Shown here: positions 32,321-41,430 of the stretch, piece by piece
Layout of the letters: every line of letters begins with the position of its first letter
How positions within the stretch are numbered: the stretch's first letter is position 1
Assembly: GCA_017450705.1 (NCBI GenBank)
Contig: JAFSTC010000041.1
Location: 1 to 45,320, forward strand
Direction of reading: 5' to 3'
Source: Lentisphaeria bacterium
Lineage (GTDB): Bacteria; Verrucomicrobiota; Lentisphaeria; Victivallales; Victivallaceae
DNA length: 45,320 nt
Made by a program: the position numbers and the translations under genes
The notes under the pieces: model-generated
The model's database searches: none
Told to the model about the DNA's origin: nothing
The model's input: the letters and a program-made list of their open reading frames with translations, nothing else

Positions 32321-34105
32321 ATGACGGAGAAAGAAAACACGGTCAGGCGGTCGTTCCCCGCCTTTGCCGCGGCGGCGGTCCTGCTGGCCCTGCCGCTGTT
32401 TTCGTATCCGCTGGTCTGGAAGAAACTGATCCTGGGCACTGTCCCCTACTGGGGAGAGGTCCAGTGCGTCTCCCTTCCGGTCCTGGGCGTCTGCGCCCTG
32501 TCGGCCATGCTGTTCTTCCCGGAGCGGCTGCTCCGGCTCTGGCGCGTGGTCCGGCTGCGCTTTCTGCTGGTCTTTTCCGTGCTCGGCGTCTGGGTCGCCG
32601 GACTTCAGAATCTGCATTACGGGGGCCCGGCCGACTTCATCGGCACCGCCGGGTTCTTCTTTTTCCTGCCCGTGGCGGGAGCCGTCTTCTCCTGCGAGAT
32701 CAAGCGTCTGGCCCCCCTGTTCGCCGCGGCGCTGTTCCTCCCCGCGCTCCTCGTCACCTGCCGCACGCCGGATCTCTCCGGATGGGCCGGCAACTGGAAC
32801 TGGAATTTTTCGCTGCTGGCCGTCACCTTTTCCGCCTGTTTCTTCCTCGTGCCCCGGTGGAGCCTGCGCAAGACCGCCCTGCTGGCGCTGACCGCCGTCA
32901 CGATCGGGCTGGCCGTCGTCTCCGTGCTCCGTCCCGAGATCGCGCCCCGGGGGACTTTCGCCGGGCTCCTCGGCGCCACCGCCGTCATCCTGATCTTCCG
33001 CAACATCGTTCCGGCGCGGCGCTGGGCCTTCGCCCTCTGGGCGGCGGCGCTGACGCTGGTCCTTTTCGTCGGCGCCGCGGGAACGATGTTCGAGAGCATC
33101 CGGGACTCCCGCTTCCAGCTCTGGCGCGGCAGTCTCGACTTCACGCTGGCCGGCCTGCCGCTGGGTTTCGGGCCGGACCGTTTCGAGAGCATGGTGCTGC
33201 CCTATCTGCCGGAGATCTACTATTTCACCCCCTTCGCGGCGGCGCGGCATCCCCATCCGCACAACGAATTTCTCAACTACGCCGCAGGTTACGGACTGGC
33301 GGGCGCGGTGTTCTTCATCCTGCTGATCCTGCTGGTCCTGCGGGGAATCCGTTTCCGCGACCGCTGCGGTCTGTGGCTGGGCTGGGCCGTCCTGCTGCTG
33401 GCGATCCACGGGCAGTTCGACGTTCTGCTGGCCGTCCCGCTGACGGGGGGCTGGTTCCTCCTCGGCGCGGGGGCGCTGGCCGGAGGCGGTCAGGGCGGAG
33501 CGGTCACTCCCCGCGGAAAAAATATCGGCCGCAGTCTGCTGAAACTCGCCGGATGCGCCGGATTCTGCCTCGCCGCCGTCATGGCGGTGAGGATCTGTCA
33601 GGGGACAACATATCTGCGGTCAGCCCGGCTCCAGCTCCTCGCGGGGAAGACCGCCGAGGCGCGGCAGAGCCTCGAAGAAAGCCTGAAACACCACGTCTCC
33701 CCCGCCGCCCTCTACACCGCGGGCGCCGTGGCGCTTTTCGATTTCCGCGATCCCGACGGCGCGATCCGGCACCTGGAGCGCATCGAGCACGAAACGGGAC
33801 TGCCGCTGGTCTATCACAGCAACGCCCTGCTGGGCCGCGCCTGGGCCGTCAGGGGGAATTACGAAAGATCCCTCGAATATTTCGACAGGGAACTGGTCAA
33901 TTATCCCTTCAGCGCCGCGGCTTCCGGACTGCGGCTCTCGGTCCTGAAGCAGGCCGGGTCCGACAGCCGGAGCATCGCGCGGGAGAGCGCCCGCTTCGCC
34001 GCCCTGATGAAACTGCGCGGCCTCGAACCGAAGGACCTGCCGCTGCTTCTGCGCAGCCAGCAGCGGGACGACGATCCCCTGAAAACCGAGGCCGACAAGC
34101 AGTGA
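32321..34105 (+). CDS. O-antigen ligase/polymerase-like membrane protein with TPR-like tail
   Basis: A 594-aa protein with about 11 membrane segments (first 420 residues) and a soluble C-terminal part. The large periplasmic loop has GFGPDRFESMVLPYLPE followed by HPHPHNEFLNYAAGYGL, the conserved H-(x)-NEFL segment of the Wzy_C/WaaL family that joins or polymerises surface glycans on lipid carriers. The tail (about 430-594) has TPR-like helix pairs such as GKTAEARQSLEESLKHHV and NYERSLEYFDRELVNYP. ATG 32321 follows GGAG. Its stop overlaps the GTG of the next membrane glycosyltransferase. Substrate unknown. Confidence 0.8.
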   Translation: MTEKENTVRRSFPAFAAAAVLLALPLFSYPLVWKKLILGTVPYWGEVQCVSLPVLGVCALSAMLFFPERLLRLWRVVRLRFLLVFSVLGVWVAGLQNLHYGGPADFIGTAGFFFFLPVAGAVFSCEIKRLAPLFAAALFLPALLVTCRTPDLSGWAGNWNWNFSLLAVTFSACFFLVPRWSLRKTALLALTAVTIGLAVVSVLRPEIAPRGTFAGLLGATAVILIFRNIVPARRWAFALWAAALTLVLFVGAAGTMFESIRDSRFQLWRGSLDFTLAGLPLGFGPDRFESMVLPYLPEIYYFTPFAAARHPHPHNEFLNYAAGYGLAGAVFFILLILLVLRGIRFRDRCGLWLGWAVLLLAIHGQFDVLLAVPLTGGWFLLGAGALAGGGQGGAVTPRGKNIGRSLLKLAGCAGFCLAAVMAVRICQGTTYLRSARLQLLAGKTAEARQSLEESLKHHVSPAALYTAGAVALFDFRDPDGAIRHLERIEHETGLPLVYHSNALLGRAWAVRGNYERSLEYFDRELVNYPFSAAASGLRLSVLKQAGSDSRSIARESARFAALMKLRGLEPKDLPLLLRSQQRDDDPLKTEADKQ

Positions 34106-35922
34106 GCGCTTCGGAATACATCCTCCTGATGCAGGGAGGTCTCCTCCCCGCGCTGGGCGTCGTTCTGCTCTTTTCCCTGGCCTGTCCGGGGATCGGGGGC
34201 GCGCTGACGAAACGCTGCGACGGCATCTCCTTCGCCCTCGGCATGGTCGTCCTCGGACTGGTCTTTGCGGCGGTCTTTCCGATCCCCCGCTCCCGCGGAG
34301 CGCTGGCGGCGGTCTACTTTTCCCTCGTGCCGCCCGCCCTTTTCGGCGGGTACCTGTTTGTCCGCGCCCTGCGGCAAAACGCCGGCTCCGTCATCTGCGG
34401 AAGCCTTCTTTTCGCGTTCTTTCTGGGGTCCGCCCTGCTGCCGCCCTACAGCTGGGACGAACAGGTCTATCAGGTGGAACTGCTCTCCCGGTACCTCCGG
34501 AACGGCTCTCAGGCGGTCCTGCCGGACAATCCCTACAGCGCCTGGCCGGGGTTCCTGCAGAGTTTTCTCCTCGGCGGCTGCACGCTGGGCGGGCTGGATT
34601 TCCCCAGGATCTTCAACGCCCTCACGGGCGCGGTCCTCGCCGGGACCCTTTTTTCCGCCTTGTCCGCCTTCGGCCGGAAAACGGGCCTCGTCTTCACAGC
34701 GGCCGCGGTGCTGTCGCCGCTCTTCCTCGTCGTCAACCGCGCCGTCTACGCGGAGAACACGACGGCCCTTTTCGTCGCGGCAGGGATGCTGGCCCTTTAC
34801 CGCATGCGCAAAACACCGAAGCAGGCCTGCGCTCTTGCCGGCGTGTTTGCCGGAGCCGCCGTCGCCGTGAAACTCACCTCGGGCGGCGCGGCGCTGGCGC
34901 TGCTCCTGCTGTGTGCGTGGGATCCCAAAAGGCGCCGGTATCTGCCGCTCTTTTTCCTGGGCGCGGCGGCGGCGCTGCCCTTCTTTTTCCGGGTCTGGGC
35001 CTGTACGGGCAACCCGGTGTACCCCTTCGCGGCGGCGGTCTTCGGCACCTCCCGGGCCGTGGAGGCCCATCACCTGCTGCTGGGAAGCGCCCGCTACGGC
35101 ATGGGGCCGCTGTACGGAACGGTCTTCGGCTGGATCGCCACCGCCTTCGGGGGGAAACTCTACGACGGCATCGTCACGGGGCTCCAGCAGCTCGTCATGC
35201 TGGCCGTTTTCTTTCTGGGGCTCCACTTCTCTTTCCGGGAGAAACGCGGAAAGATGGCGGCGGTCTTCTTTGCGGCGCTCGCCGTCATGTACCTCTTCTG
35301 GGGTCTCACCGCCCAGCAGACCCGCTTCCTGCTGCCGGCCTTCATCGGTCTGGCGGGGCTGGCCGCGTTTTCCCGGGGGCTTCTGCCGGTGAGATGCCGG
35401 GGAGCCGTCCTGATCTGCGTCCTCGCGGGGACGCTCCTTTCGCCGACCCTTTGGGCCCACTTCAGACACTTTCCCGTCGCATGGCGGATCGCCGGGACCG
35501 CCCGGCGTGAGCCGCTGCGCTTTCTCGCCTTTGCCCAGAAGGATCCGGTCTTCATCCGGGCCCTGGAGGCCGTCGGCCGGACGCCGAGGGACAGCCGCAT
35601 CCTCCTGCTGTACGAAAAGCGCGGTCTCTACGTCCCCCGCCGCCACGCCGTCGCCGATCCCGGTTTTCAGGAAAAGTATTTCACGTCGATCCCGGGATCT
35701 CCGGAGGAATTCGTGCAGGCGCTGGGAGACAGCGACTATCTGCTCATCGGTTCGGAGGAACGCAACGTGGATCTTCAGGAGAGCGGCCGCGAAAACAGGG
35801 AGCGGCTTCTGGCCCTCGCGGCCGGAGCGCTGGCCGAAGGGCGGCTCTCTCTCGTCTTTTCCGGGGACGGCGACGGCTGCCGGCTCCTCAAAATCGAACG
35901 GGGAAATACGGAAAAGAAATAG
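34102..35922 (+). CDS. Polytopic membrane glycosyltransferase-like protein
   Basis: A 606-aa protein starting at GTG 34102 (GTGA overlap with the previous stop); ATG 34129 is an alternative. It has about 12 membrane segments. The first large loop contains PPYSWDEQVYQVELLSRYL, the aromatic-Asp-Glu motif typical of GT-C enzymes (GT39/GT83 group) that use polyprenyl-phosphate sugars. The C-terminal 130 residues are soluble. It shares the general build but not the motif details of the pair at 5387-8760. With the ligase-like gene upstream it probably builds a surface polysaccharide. Confidence 0.72.
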   Translation: MSASEYILLMQGGLLPALGVVLLFSLACPGIGGALTKRCDGISFALGMVVLGLVFAAVFPIPRSRGALAAVYFSLVPPALFGGYLFVRALRQNAGSVICGSLLFAFFLGSALLPPYSWDEQVYQVELLSRYLRNGSQAVLPDNPYSAWPGFLQSFLLGGCTLGGLDFPRIFNALTGAVLAGTLFSALSAFGRKTGLVFTAAAVLSPLFLVVNRAVYAENTTALFVAAGMLALYRMRKTPKQACALAGVFAGAAVAVKLTSGGAALALLLLCAWDPKRRRYLPLFFLGAAAALPFFFRVWACTGNPVYPFAAAVFGTSRAVEAHHLLLGSARYGMGPLYGTVFGWIATAFGGKLYDGIVTGLQQLVMLAVFFLGLHFSFREKRGKMAAVFFAALAVMYLFWGLTAQQTRFLLPAFIGLAGLAAFSRGLLPVRCRGAVLICVLAGTLLSPTLWAHFRHFPVAWRIAGTARREPLRFLAFAQKDPVFIRALEAVGRTPRDSRILLLYEKRGLYVPRRHAVADPGFQEKYFTSIPGSPEEFVQALGDSDYLLIGSEERNVDLQESGRENRERLLALAAGALAEGRLSLVFSGDGDGCRLLKIERGNTEKK

Positions 35923-35988
35923 GACATCCCGAGAGACGCGCACGGCCGGGGAGCGCGGCGCGCCGTTATCCGCCCGCCCGTTACGCCG

Positions 35989-36978
35989 TCACTTTTTCGT
36001 CACTTTGCCGTCACTTGCCTTTTTAAAGCCCAAAGTGTTGAGCATGATGGCGTCATTTTTGGGAACGTAGGCGACGGAAGCTCCGGCGGCATTGGCGCCG
36101 GCGACGGCCGCCATGGCCCGGCTGGTGGTGTAGAGGCCGCAGACTTTGCCCTCGAACTGCGCGCAGTCCCCGCAGGCGAAGACACCGGGGACGCTCGTCC
36201 GCATGAAGGCGTCGACGGTCACGGCTCTCTCCCGGGCGATCTCCGGCGGGATCTTCTCCAGCGCCGGGCGGCTGCCGGTGGAAAAGAGCACGAAGTCGCT
36301 CCGGATCCGGGTCCCGTCGGCCAGAACCACCCCCTCGGGCGTCACCTCCCGGGTGTCCGCATTGCAGATGAGCCGCAGACCGGGCATTTCGGCCAAAGTC
36401 CGCGTCATGAACAGGGAGTCCTCGGGGGAGATGTTGCGCGACAGGAGGCGGTCGGCATGTTCCAGAAGCGTCACCCGAACGCCGCACGCAAGAAGAGCGT
36501 CCGCCGCCTCCAGCCCGAGGATGCCCGCGCCGACCAGAGTGGCCTCCCGGGCCCCCGCCGCCAGCCGGGCGCGGATGTCCAGCAAATCGGCGAAATTGCG
36601 CAGGGTGACGACGTTCTCCCCCCGCGCCCCGGGCAGGGGCGGCACGAAGGCGCGGCCCCCCACGGCGAGGACCAGCCGGTCGTACTTGACGGCGCCCGCG
36701 CCGCCGAACATCGCCGTTCCGGAGGGGAGGTCCAAAGCTTCGAGGGGACAACTCAGATGAAGTTCGATCCCGTTGTCGCGGTAAAAGGATTCCGGACGGA
36801 TGAAGATCTTTTCCGCCTCGGCCTTCTCCGCGCAGATCAGGCCCGGCAAGGCCGGACGGCGGTAGGGCGGCAGGGACTCCTCCGAGTAGACGGCCACCCG
36901 GGCGTCGGGGGCGTTTTTGCGGGCGGCGAGAGCGGCTTCGAAAGCGGAGACGCCTCCGCCGGCAATGACGATGTCCAT
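35989..36978 (-). CDS. FAD-dependent NAD(P)H oxidoreductase (rubredoxin/nitrite reductase-like)
   Basis: A 329-aa flavoprotein of the pyridine nucleotide-disulfide oxidoreductase class II type. The FAD loop is VIAGGGVSAFEAAL at residues 4-17, followed by YRRPALPG. The NAD(P)H loop is LVGAGILGLEAAD, and the second FAD motif is VPGVFACGDCAQ. No redox-active CxxC pair is present, so it is not a disulfide reductase. Likely partners are rubredoxin, ferredoxin or another small electron carrier; none is adjacent. It converges with the plus-strand genes: 66 bp separate the two stops. It lies 13 bp after the TtcA-like gene. Confidence 0.82.
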   Translation of the reverse strand: MDIVIAGGGVSAFEAALAARKNAPDARVAVYSEESLPPYRRPALPGLICAEKAEAEKIFIRPESFYRDNGIELHLSCPLEALDLPSGTAMFGGAGAVKYDRLVLAVGGRAFVPPLPGARGENVVTLRNFADLLDIRARLAAGAREATLVGAGILGLEAADALLACGVRVTLLEHADRLLSRNISPEDSLFMTRTLAEMPGLRLICNADTREVTPEGVVLADGTRIRSDFVLFSTGSRPALEKIPPEIARERAVTVDAFMRTSVPGVFACGDCAQFEGKVCGLYTTSRAMAAVAGANAAGASVAYVPKNDAIMLNTLGFKKASDGKVTKK

Positions 36979-36991
36979 AACGATCCTCCTG

Positions 36992-37801
36992 TCATGAGTT
37001 TTTGTTTCGTTCCGTCAACATATCACGTTTTGCGTCGAAATCAACTTTTTCCAGGGGGCGGAGCAGATGCTCCGGCTCCGGGCGCATGAGGGCGCGGACG
37101 ATGTTGGACCGCAGATTCGGGATGCGCTTCTCCCACGAATCGACCGTTTGGGCAAAGTATTTCCGGTCGCCGCAGTCCAGCTGTTCCTTGTAGCGGCAGA
37201 CCCCGGCAGGGGGCAGGTCCATTTCGCGCGCACACGCGGCGATGAGACTCTCGGGAACGAGGGCCAGCGGGCGGATGACCCAGGGCTTGCCGGGACTTTT
37301 CGGCGGGACGGCGGGAGCCATGGTGGAGATGCCCCGCCCCCGGCACAGATTCATCAGAAAGGAGACGATGATGTCGTCCAAGTGATGGCCGAGGGCGAGT
37401 TTGCCGCAGTCCAGCTCCCGGGCCAGACGGTACAGCCGCCCCCGGCGGAGACGGGAGCACAGCACGCAGGGGGCGCGGGAAAAATCCTTTTCGGCGACGA
37501 TGCCCGCGATGTCCATTTCGATCACGTGATGCTCCCAGTTTCGGGCGACGCAGAAGGCGCGGATCCCGGCAGCGTTGAACTCGGGGAACCCCGGATCGAA
37601 GGTGACGGCGACGACGTCGAAAGAAATGGGGGCCGCCGCCCGGAGTTTGTGGAGCACTTCCAGCAGGATGAAACTGTCCTTGCCGCCGGAGAGACCGACG
37701 AGGACCCTGTCGCCCTCGCCGATCATGCCGTAGCGGACGACCGCCTCCCCCGCGAGACGCCGGATCTTTTTGAACTGGGGAGGGAGCTCCGTCTCCTTCA
37801 T
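36992..37801 (-). CDS. TtcA-family tRNA thiolation-type PP-loop ATPase
   Basis: A 269-aa PP-loop protein. The ATP-pyrophosphatase motif SGGKDSF lies at about residues 40-46. A CVLCSRLRRGRLYRLA segment gives the CxxC that binds an Fe-S cluster in TtcA, followed by LALGHHLDDI. TtcA makes 2-thiocytidine at tRNA position 32. Related TtuA-like enzymes act on other positions, so the exact target is open. The ATG at 37801 overlaps the stop of the large upstream gene (ATGA). Confidence 0.8.
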   Translation of the reverse strand: MKETELPPQFKKIRRLAGEAVVRYGMIGEGDRVLVGLSGGKDSFILLEVLHKLRAAAPISFDVVAVTFDPGFPEFNAAGIRAFCVARNWEHHVIEMDIAGIVAEKDFSRAPCVLCSRLRRGRLYRLARELDCGKLALGHHLDDIIVSFLMNLCRGRGISTMAPAVPPKSPGKPWVIRPLALVPESLIAACAREMDLPPAGVCRYKEQLDCGDRKYFAQTVDSWEKRIPNLRSNIVRALMRPEPEHLLRPLEKVDFDAKRDMLTERNKNS

Positions 37802-40800
37802 CGGGCGGATCCGCTTTCGAAGTATCTCCTGTCCGCGGAGATGCGGTCGGCCCCCCGGAGGAGGATCCGGCCGTCGATGGCGGCGAAGCACTCCATTTCG
37901 ACGAGCCGGTCCTTGTCTTGGACCGGGAGCGCGACGACGGCGGCGCCGTCGCGGAATTTTTTCAGCTGGATGTCGTCGGCCTTGCCGTTTTCGACATGGA
38001 TCGTGCCGCCGTCGTTCAGGCGGAGACGCCAGAGCCCCACGTGGTTCCCGGCGTAGGAGACGACGACCTTTTTCCCGGCGGGGACCCGGAAATAGAAGCG
38101 CCGGAGCCCCATGTGGGAGACGGGAAGCCCCGCGGAGGACATGAAGACGGCATAGACCGCCTGCGAGGAGCCGTCCAGACTCCAGTCGCCGCCGAACTCG
38201 TCGGCGAACTCGAGGAAGAACCGGCTTCCCCGTTTCCCCGGGAGGACGAGGGGGATGTCCTGCCGCAGGATGTCCGGCCGGACCGTTTTCGCGAGAAGGA
38301 TCTTCCCCGCTTCGTCACGGAGAACGAACTTCGCCTCCTTCTTCGGCATGCCGCTGCGGATCCACCGGCGGAGGAGGATCTTCGCGTCGTCCGCCGTGGA
38401 AACGAGATGCCACCGGCTGCTGCCCCGCACCCGCCACTCGGGGACGGCGCCGTCATAGAGTTTCCTGCGCAGGGCCTCTTCGCCGTAGTCGGACTTGAGA
38501 CCGTGCTTCTTGTTCCACTCGGCCTCGGCCCGCAGATATTCGGCGAGGAAGGTGAATTCCAGTCCGAAGTGCTTGTGGTCCACCGCGTGGGGCGCGAGGA
38601 GCACCCGGGCCATCGCCCGCTGCGCCGCGGCGAAAAGCGCCGGATCGTCGGCGATCACCGCCGCCCCGGCCAGCGGGGGCGCGAGAAGCGGATTGGTCAT
38701 GCTCACCGGCCAGTTGAGCCCGGTCCCGTCCGCCGCGATGTCGTAGTTGAACCCCGCGCCGTTCCCGGGATTGAAGCCCTTGGCCAGCCACCGGGCCGCC
38801 GAGACGAGGGCGCGTTTGACGTCCCGATCTCCGGTCATGCGGTAATAATCGCACAGGCCCTGGATGAGGATGCTGACCTGGAAGCAGTTGTTGCCCAGCG
38901 TTTTGATCCCGTACCCGTCGCGGAGACGGCTGTTGATCGCGGGCCACGCGCCCTTGTCGTAGGCGCACTCGCGCACGGCCATGTCGGCCAGGGTCTTCGC
39001 GCCCTTGAAGTACGCCGGGTCGCCGGTCACCTCATACAGCGCCGTCAGGGCGCGGAGCATCCAGCCCGCCTCCCGGGCCCGGGCCCGGGCGACGATGCCC
39101 TTGTAGTTGGGGATCGCACCGAAGACGCAGTGTTCTCCGAACATCAGCGTGGAATCCATCACCACGGGATCGGCGGCGAGGAGCCAGACAAGAAGTCTGC
39201 CCCGGGTCCAGCTGTGGCCGTTGCCCGCCGTGGTGAAATGGGTGTAGGCGTGGGACCACTCCCGGCCGACGCCCGAGTGGCCCACGGCATGCTGGAGATT
39301 GGCGCCGACGAAAAAGGCGTTGGGATAGGCGTGACAGGTGTCCACATCCGCCTGATGCCGCGCGGCGGAAACGGCGTAACGGAGCATCTCCCGGTTGCCG
39401 GTGCGCAGAAAAGCCTCGGCCACGGCCTGCGCCGGATCGTACTCGTTGTTGGTCCAGCTGTGGCCCCGCTCGCCGAAGGAGTCCCCGTAGTTGAAGAAGC
39501 CGAACTCCCGCTCCTTTTCCTGCCGGGCGAGGTAGCGGCCGAAGGCCTCGGTGAAGGAAGCGTCCACCGGGGCGAGACCGCCGTCGTCGGGAGCAAAACC
39601 CTCCTTGCGGTAGTAGTCGAAGGGCAGGACGGCGATGACGGGCAGATCCCTGTCGGCGGCGAGGACCTTCTCGGAGGTGCCGCCGAAGTCGAAGGTGATC
39701 CGCTCGGTGAAGCTCATGCCCCACTTCATCCGGTAGTTGCCGTCGCTGTAGACGTAGCTCAGCTTCAGGGGCAGATCGGCGTTGAAATCCTTTCCGGGCT
39801 GAAGCGGGAGCAGCTCTATGAAAACCTTTCCCTCCTTCGCCGTCACCGCCTTGGGGTAACGCCTGTGCCAGTCGGCCAGCGCGATGCCGAAAGAAGGCGT
39901 GAAATTGAAAGCGCCGGAGAGTTTCCCCTTCTGCCGGGGGCCGCCGTCGAGGGAGAAGTCCCTCTCCGTCTCCTGAAAGGCGCGGAACTGTTTTTTCAGG
40001 GGATCCGCGGGCGCAAAGACCAGCGACAGGGACTTGAAATCGGTGAACTCCATCTCCAGCACGCTGTCGATGTGGGTGAAGTCCACGTCGAACCCGGGCC
40101 TGCCGTAAGCGAAAGCGATGCGGGCGACGTAGGATCCGGCGTTGCCCGTGTACTTGCCCGCGGCGCGCAATGTCAGACGGAGAGGACCGGCCTCGATGAG
40201 TTCGAAACTGTCGGGATCGGCGGGCGTGAAGCGGGAGCCGTCGGCCAGAACGATCTCCGCCGGGAGGAAACGGCCGCACCTTCTGCCGTCGAGCGTGATG
40301 TCGTCGACAAAGTTGAAGCCCTTTTGCCGGACCGTCCCCTTGAGGCGTCCGGCATCGACGGCAAGGACGCCGTCCTTGAAGGTCCAGGAAAGGCCCTCCC
40401 TGACGGGGGGCGCTTTCACCGCGTTGCCGAATTCGAGCGTGAAGTGCGTTTTTTCGTTTCCGGCCAGCCGGGTCCGGGCGGTGACGAAAAGGTGGCGCAG
40501 CGACTTGTCGTCGTAGCGGGACAGGGCCGAAAACTGCGCCGGGACCGGCTCCCCTTTGGCGGAGAGCAGTCTCAGACGGTCGAGACCGAAGACTTTGCCC
40601 CGGGAAAAAGGCACGCCGAAACGCAGCAGCACGTCCCGGGCCTCGCCGGATTCGTTGAGAAGCTCAAGGGAGACGGACTCCTTTTCCACGCTGCCGCGTC
40701 CCGAGACCGTGTCGTCCCACGGCAGTTTCGCGATGGGCGCGGGACGGGGGAAGGTCCGCTTGCCGAAATCGGCATACCGGGCCTCCTCCGGCGTGAGGCC

Positions 40801-41355
40801 CCGGTCGTCCGGCGCCAGCAGAGCGCAAACGGGCGTATTGACCTTGTAATGAAAGCTGGACGACCCGGAACGCCGCGGCACAAAGCGTTTGGAAAACGTG
40901 AGGCTGTGGAGCAGAAAAGCCTTGCCCGCCTTTTCCTGTATTTCCCGGTTGAAGAGAAAACTCACGCCGGTGATGTTTTCGAGTTTGCGGTCGAACTCGT
41001 ATTCCAGGACGGTCCTCTCTCCGTTTTTCAGGATCTTCTTTGCGGGGGCGTATTTGGGATGGAAACGGGCGGCCTCCTTCTTGCCGGAATAGAATTTGAA
41101 GGCGAGATCCCGCCGGGAGAAGCGCCCTTCCAGCGGCGTGATCTCGAGCTTCGCGCAGTTGATCCGGGCGAGGTCCCCGGGAGCGCCGAGATCGAAACAC
41201 ACCTCGGCGGAACGGGACGTTTTCGACGTCCTCACTTCGGGCAGGGAAATCTTCCCCTTGGCGTTGCGCAGCTGCGCCGTTTTCAAATCGATCTCGAATG
41301 CGGCGGCTCCCGCGCAGATGCAGAGGAGCCAGAGCCATATCCCCCAGCGTTTCAT
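37798..41355 (-). CDS. Large secreted exo-rhamnogalacturonan-lyase-like (PcRGLX/PL26-type) protein
   Basis: A 1185-aa protein. It has a signal peptide (MKRWGIWLWLLCICAGAAA), a first domain of about 200 residues with no clear match, then a RIFT-barrel-like domain: VLLRFGVPFSRGKV, EPVPAQFSALSRYDDKSLRH and THFTLEFGNA are typical of the PcRGLX N-terminal domain. An all-helical, toroid-like domain follows, with HAYPNAFFVGANLQHAVGHS, HFTTAGNGHSW and EAGWMLRALTALYEVTGD. Known relatives release unsaturated rhamnogalacturonan units from pectin. rhaA in the same window fits use of rhamnose. ATG 41355 follows AGAAAGG. The long plus-strand open frame over it is only its antisense shadow. Confidence 0.72.
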   Translation of the reverse strand: MKRWGIWLWLLCICAGAAAFEIDLKTAQLRNAKGKISLPEVRTSKTSRSAEVCFDLGAPGDLARINCAKLEITPLEGRFSRRDLAFKFYSGKKEAARFHPKYAPAKKILKNGERTVLEYEFDRKLENITGVSFLFNREIQEKAGKAFLLHSLTFSKRFVPRRSGSSSFHYKVNTPVCALLAPDDRGLTPEEARYADFGKRTFPRPAPIAKLPWDDTVSGRGSVEKESVSLELLNESGEARDVLLRFGVPFSRGKVFGLDRLRLLSAKGEPVPAQFSALSRYDDKSLRHLFVTARTRLAGNEKTHFTLEFGNAVKAPPVREGLSWTFKDGVLAVDAGRLKGTVRQKGFNFVDDITLDGRRCGRFLPAEIVLADGSRFTPADPDSFELIEAGPLRLTLRAAGKYTGNAGSYVARIAFAYGRPGFDVDFTHIDSVLEMEFTDFKSLSLVFAPADPLKKQFRAFQETERDFSLDGGPRQKGKLSGAFNFTPSFGIALADWHRRYPKAVTAKEGKVFIELLPLQPGKDFNADLPLKLSYVYSDGNYRMKWGMSFTERITFDFGGTSEKVLAADRDLPVIAVLPFDYYRKEGFAPDDGGLAPVDASFTEAFGRYLARQEKEREFGFFNYGDSFGERGHSWTNNEYDPAQAVAEAFLRTGNREMLRYAVSAARHQADVDTCHAYPNAFFVGANLQHAVGHSGVGREWSHAYTHFTTAGNGHSWTRGRLLVWLLAADPVVMDSTLMFGEHCVFGAIPNYKGIVARARAREAGWMLRALTALYEVTGDPAYFKGAKTLADMAVRECAYDKGAWPAINSRLRDGYGIKTLGNNCFQVSILIQGLCDYYRMTGDRDVKRALVSAARWLAKGFNPGNGAGFNYDIAADGTGLNWPVSMTNPLLAPPLAGAAVIADDPALFAAAQRAMARVLLAPHAVDHKHFGLEFTFLAEYLRAEAEWNKKHGLKSDYGEEALRRKLYDGAVPEWRVRGSSRWHLVSTADDAKILLRRWIRSGMPKKEAKFVLRDEAGKILLAKTVRPDILRQDIPLVLPGKRGSRFFLEFADEFGGDWSLDGSSQAVYAVFMSSAGLPVSHMGLRRFYFRVPAGKKVVVSYAGNHVGLWRLRLNDGGTIHVENGKADDIQLKKFRDGAAVVALPVQDKDRLVEMECFAAIDGRILLRGADRISADRRYFESGSAR

Positions 41356-41401
41356 GATGCCTGCCTTTCTCTGTTTTTCCGCCCGATCGGCGGCACGGCA
41401 T

Positions 41402-41430
41402 AATCTATATCGGAAACACGGCTTTGTCAA
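41402..41430 (-). promoter_or_regulatory. Promoter of the rhamnogalacturonan-lyase-like gene
   Basis: On the minus strand, TTGACA (41430-41425), 17-bp spacer, TAGATT (41407-41402), 47 bp ahead of ATG 41355. It overlaps the stop codon of the upstream kinase gene. Confidence 0.65.

Noticed and set aside
37918-41403. 1161-aa open frame on the plus strand
   Set aside because: Antisense shadow of the rhamnogalacturonan-lyase-like gene; no motifs, and it lacks a ribosome site, while the minus gene has a signal peptide and promoter.
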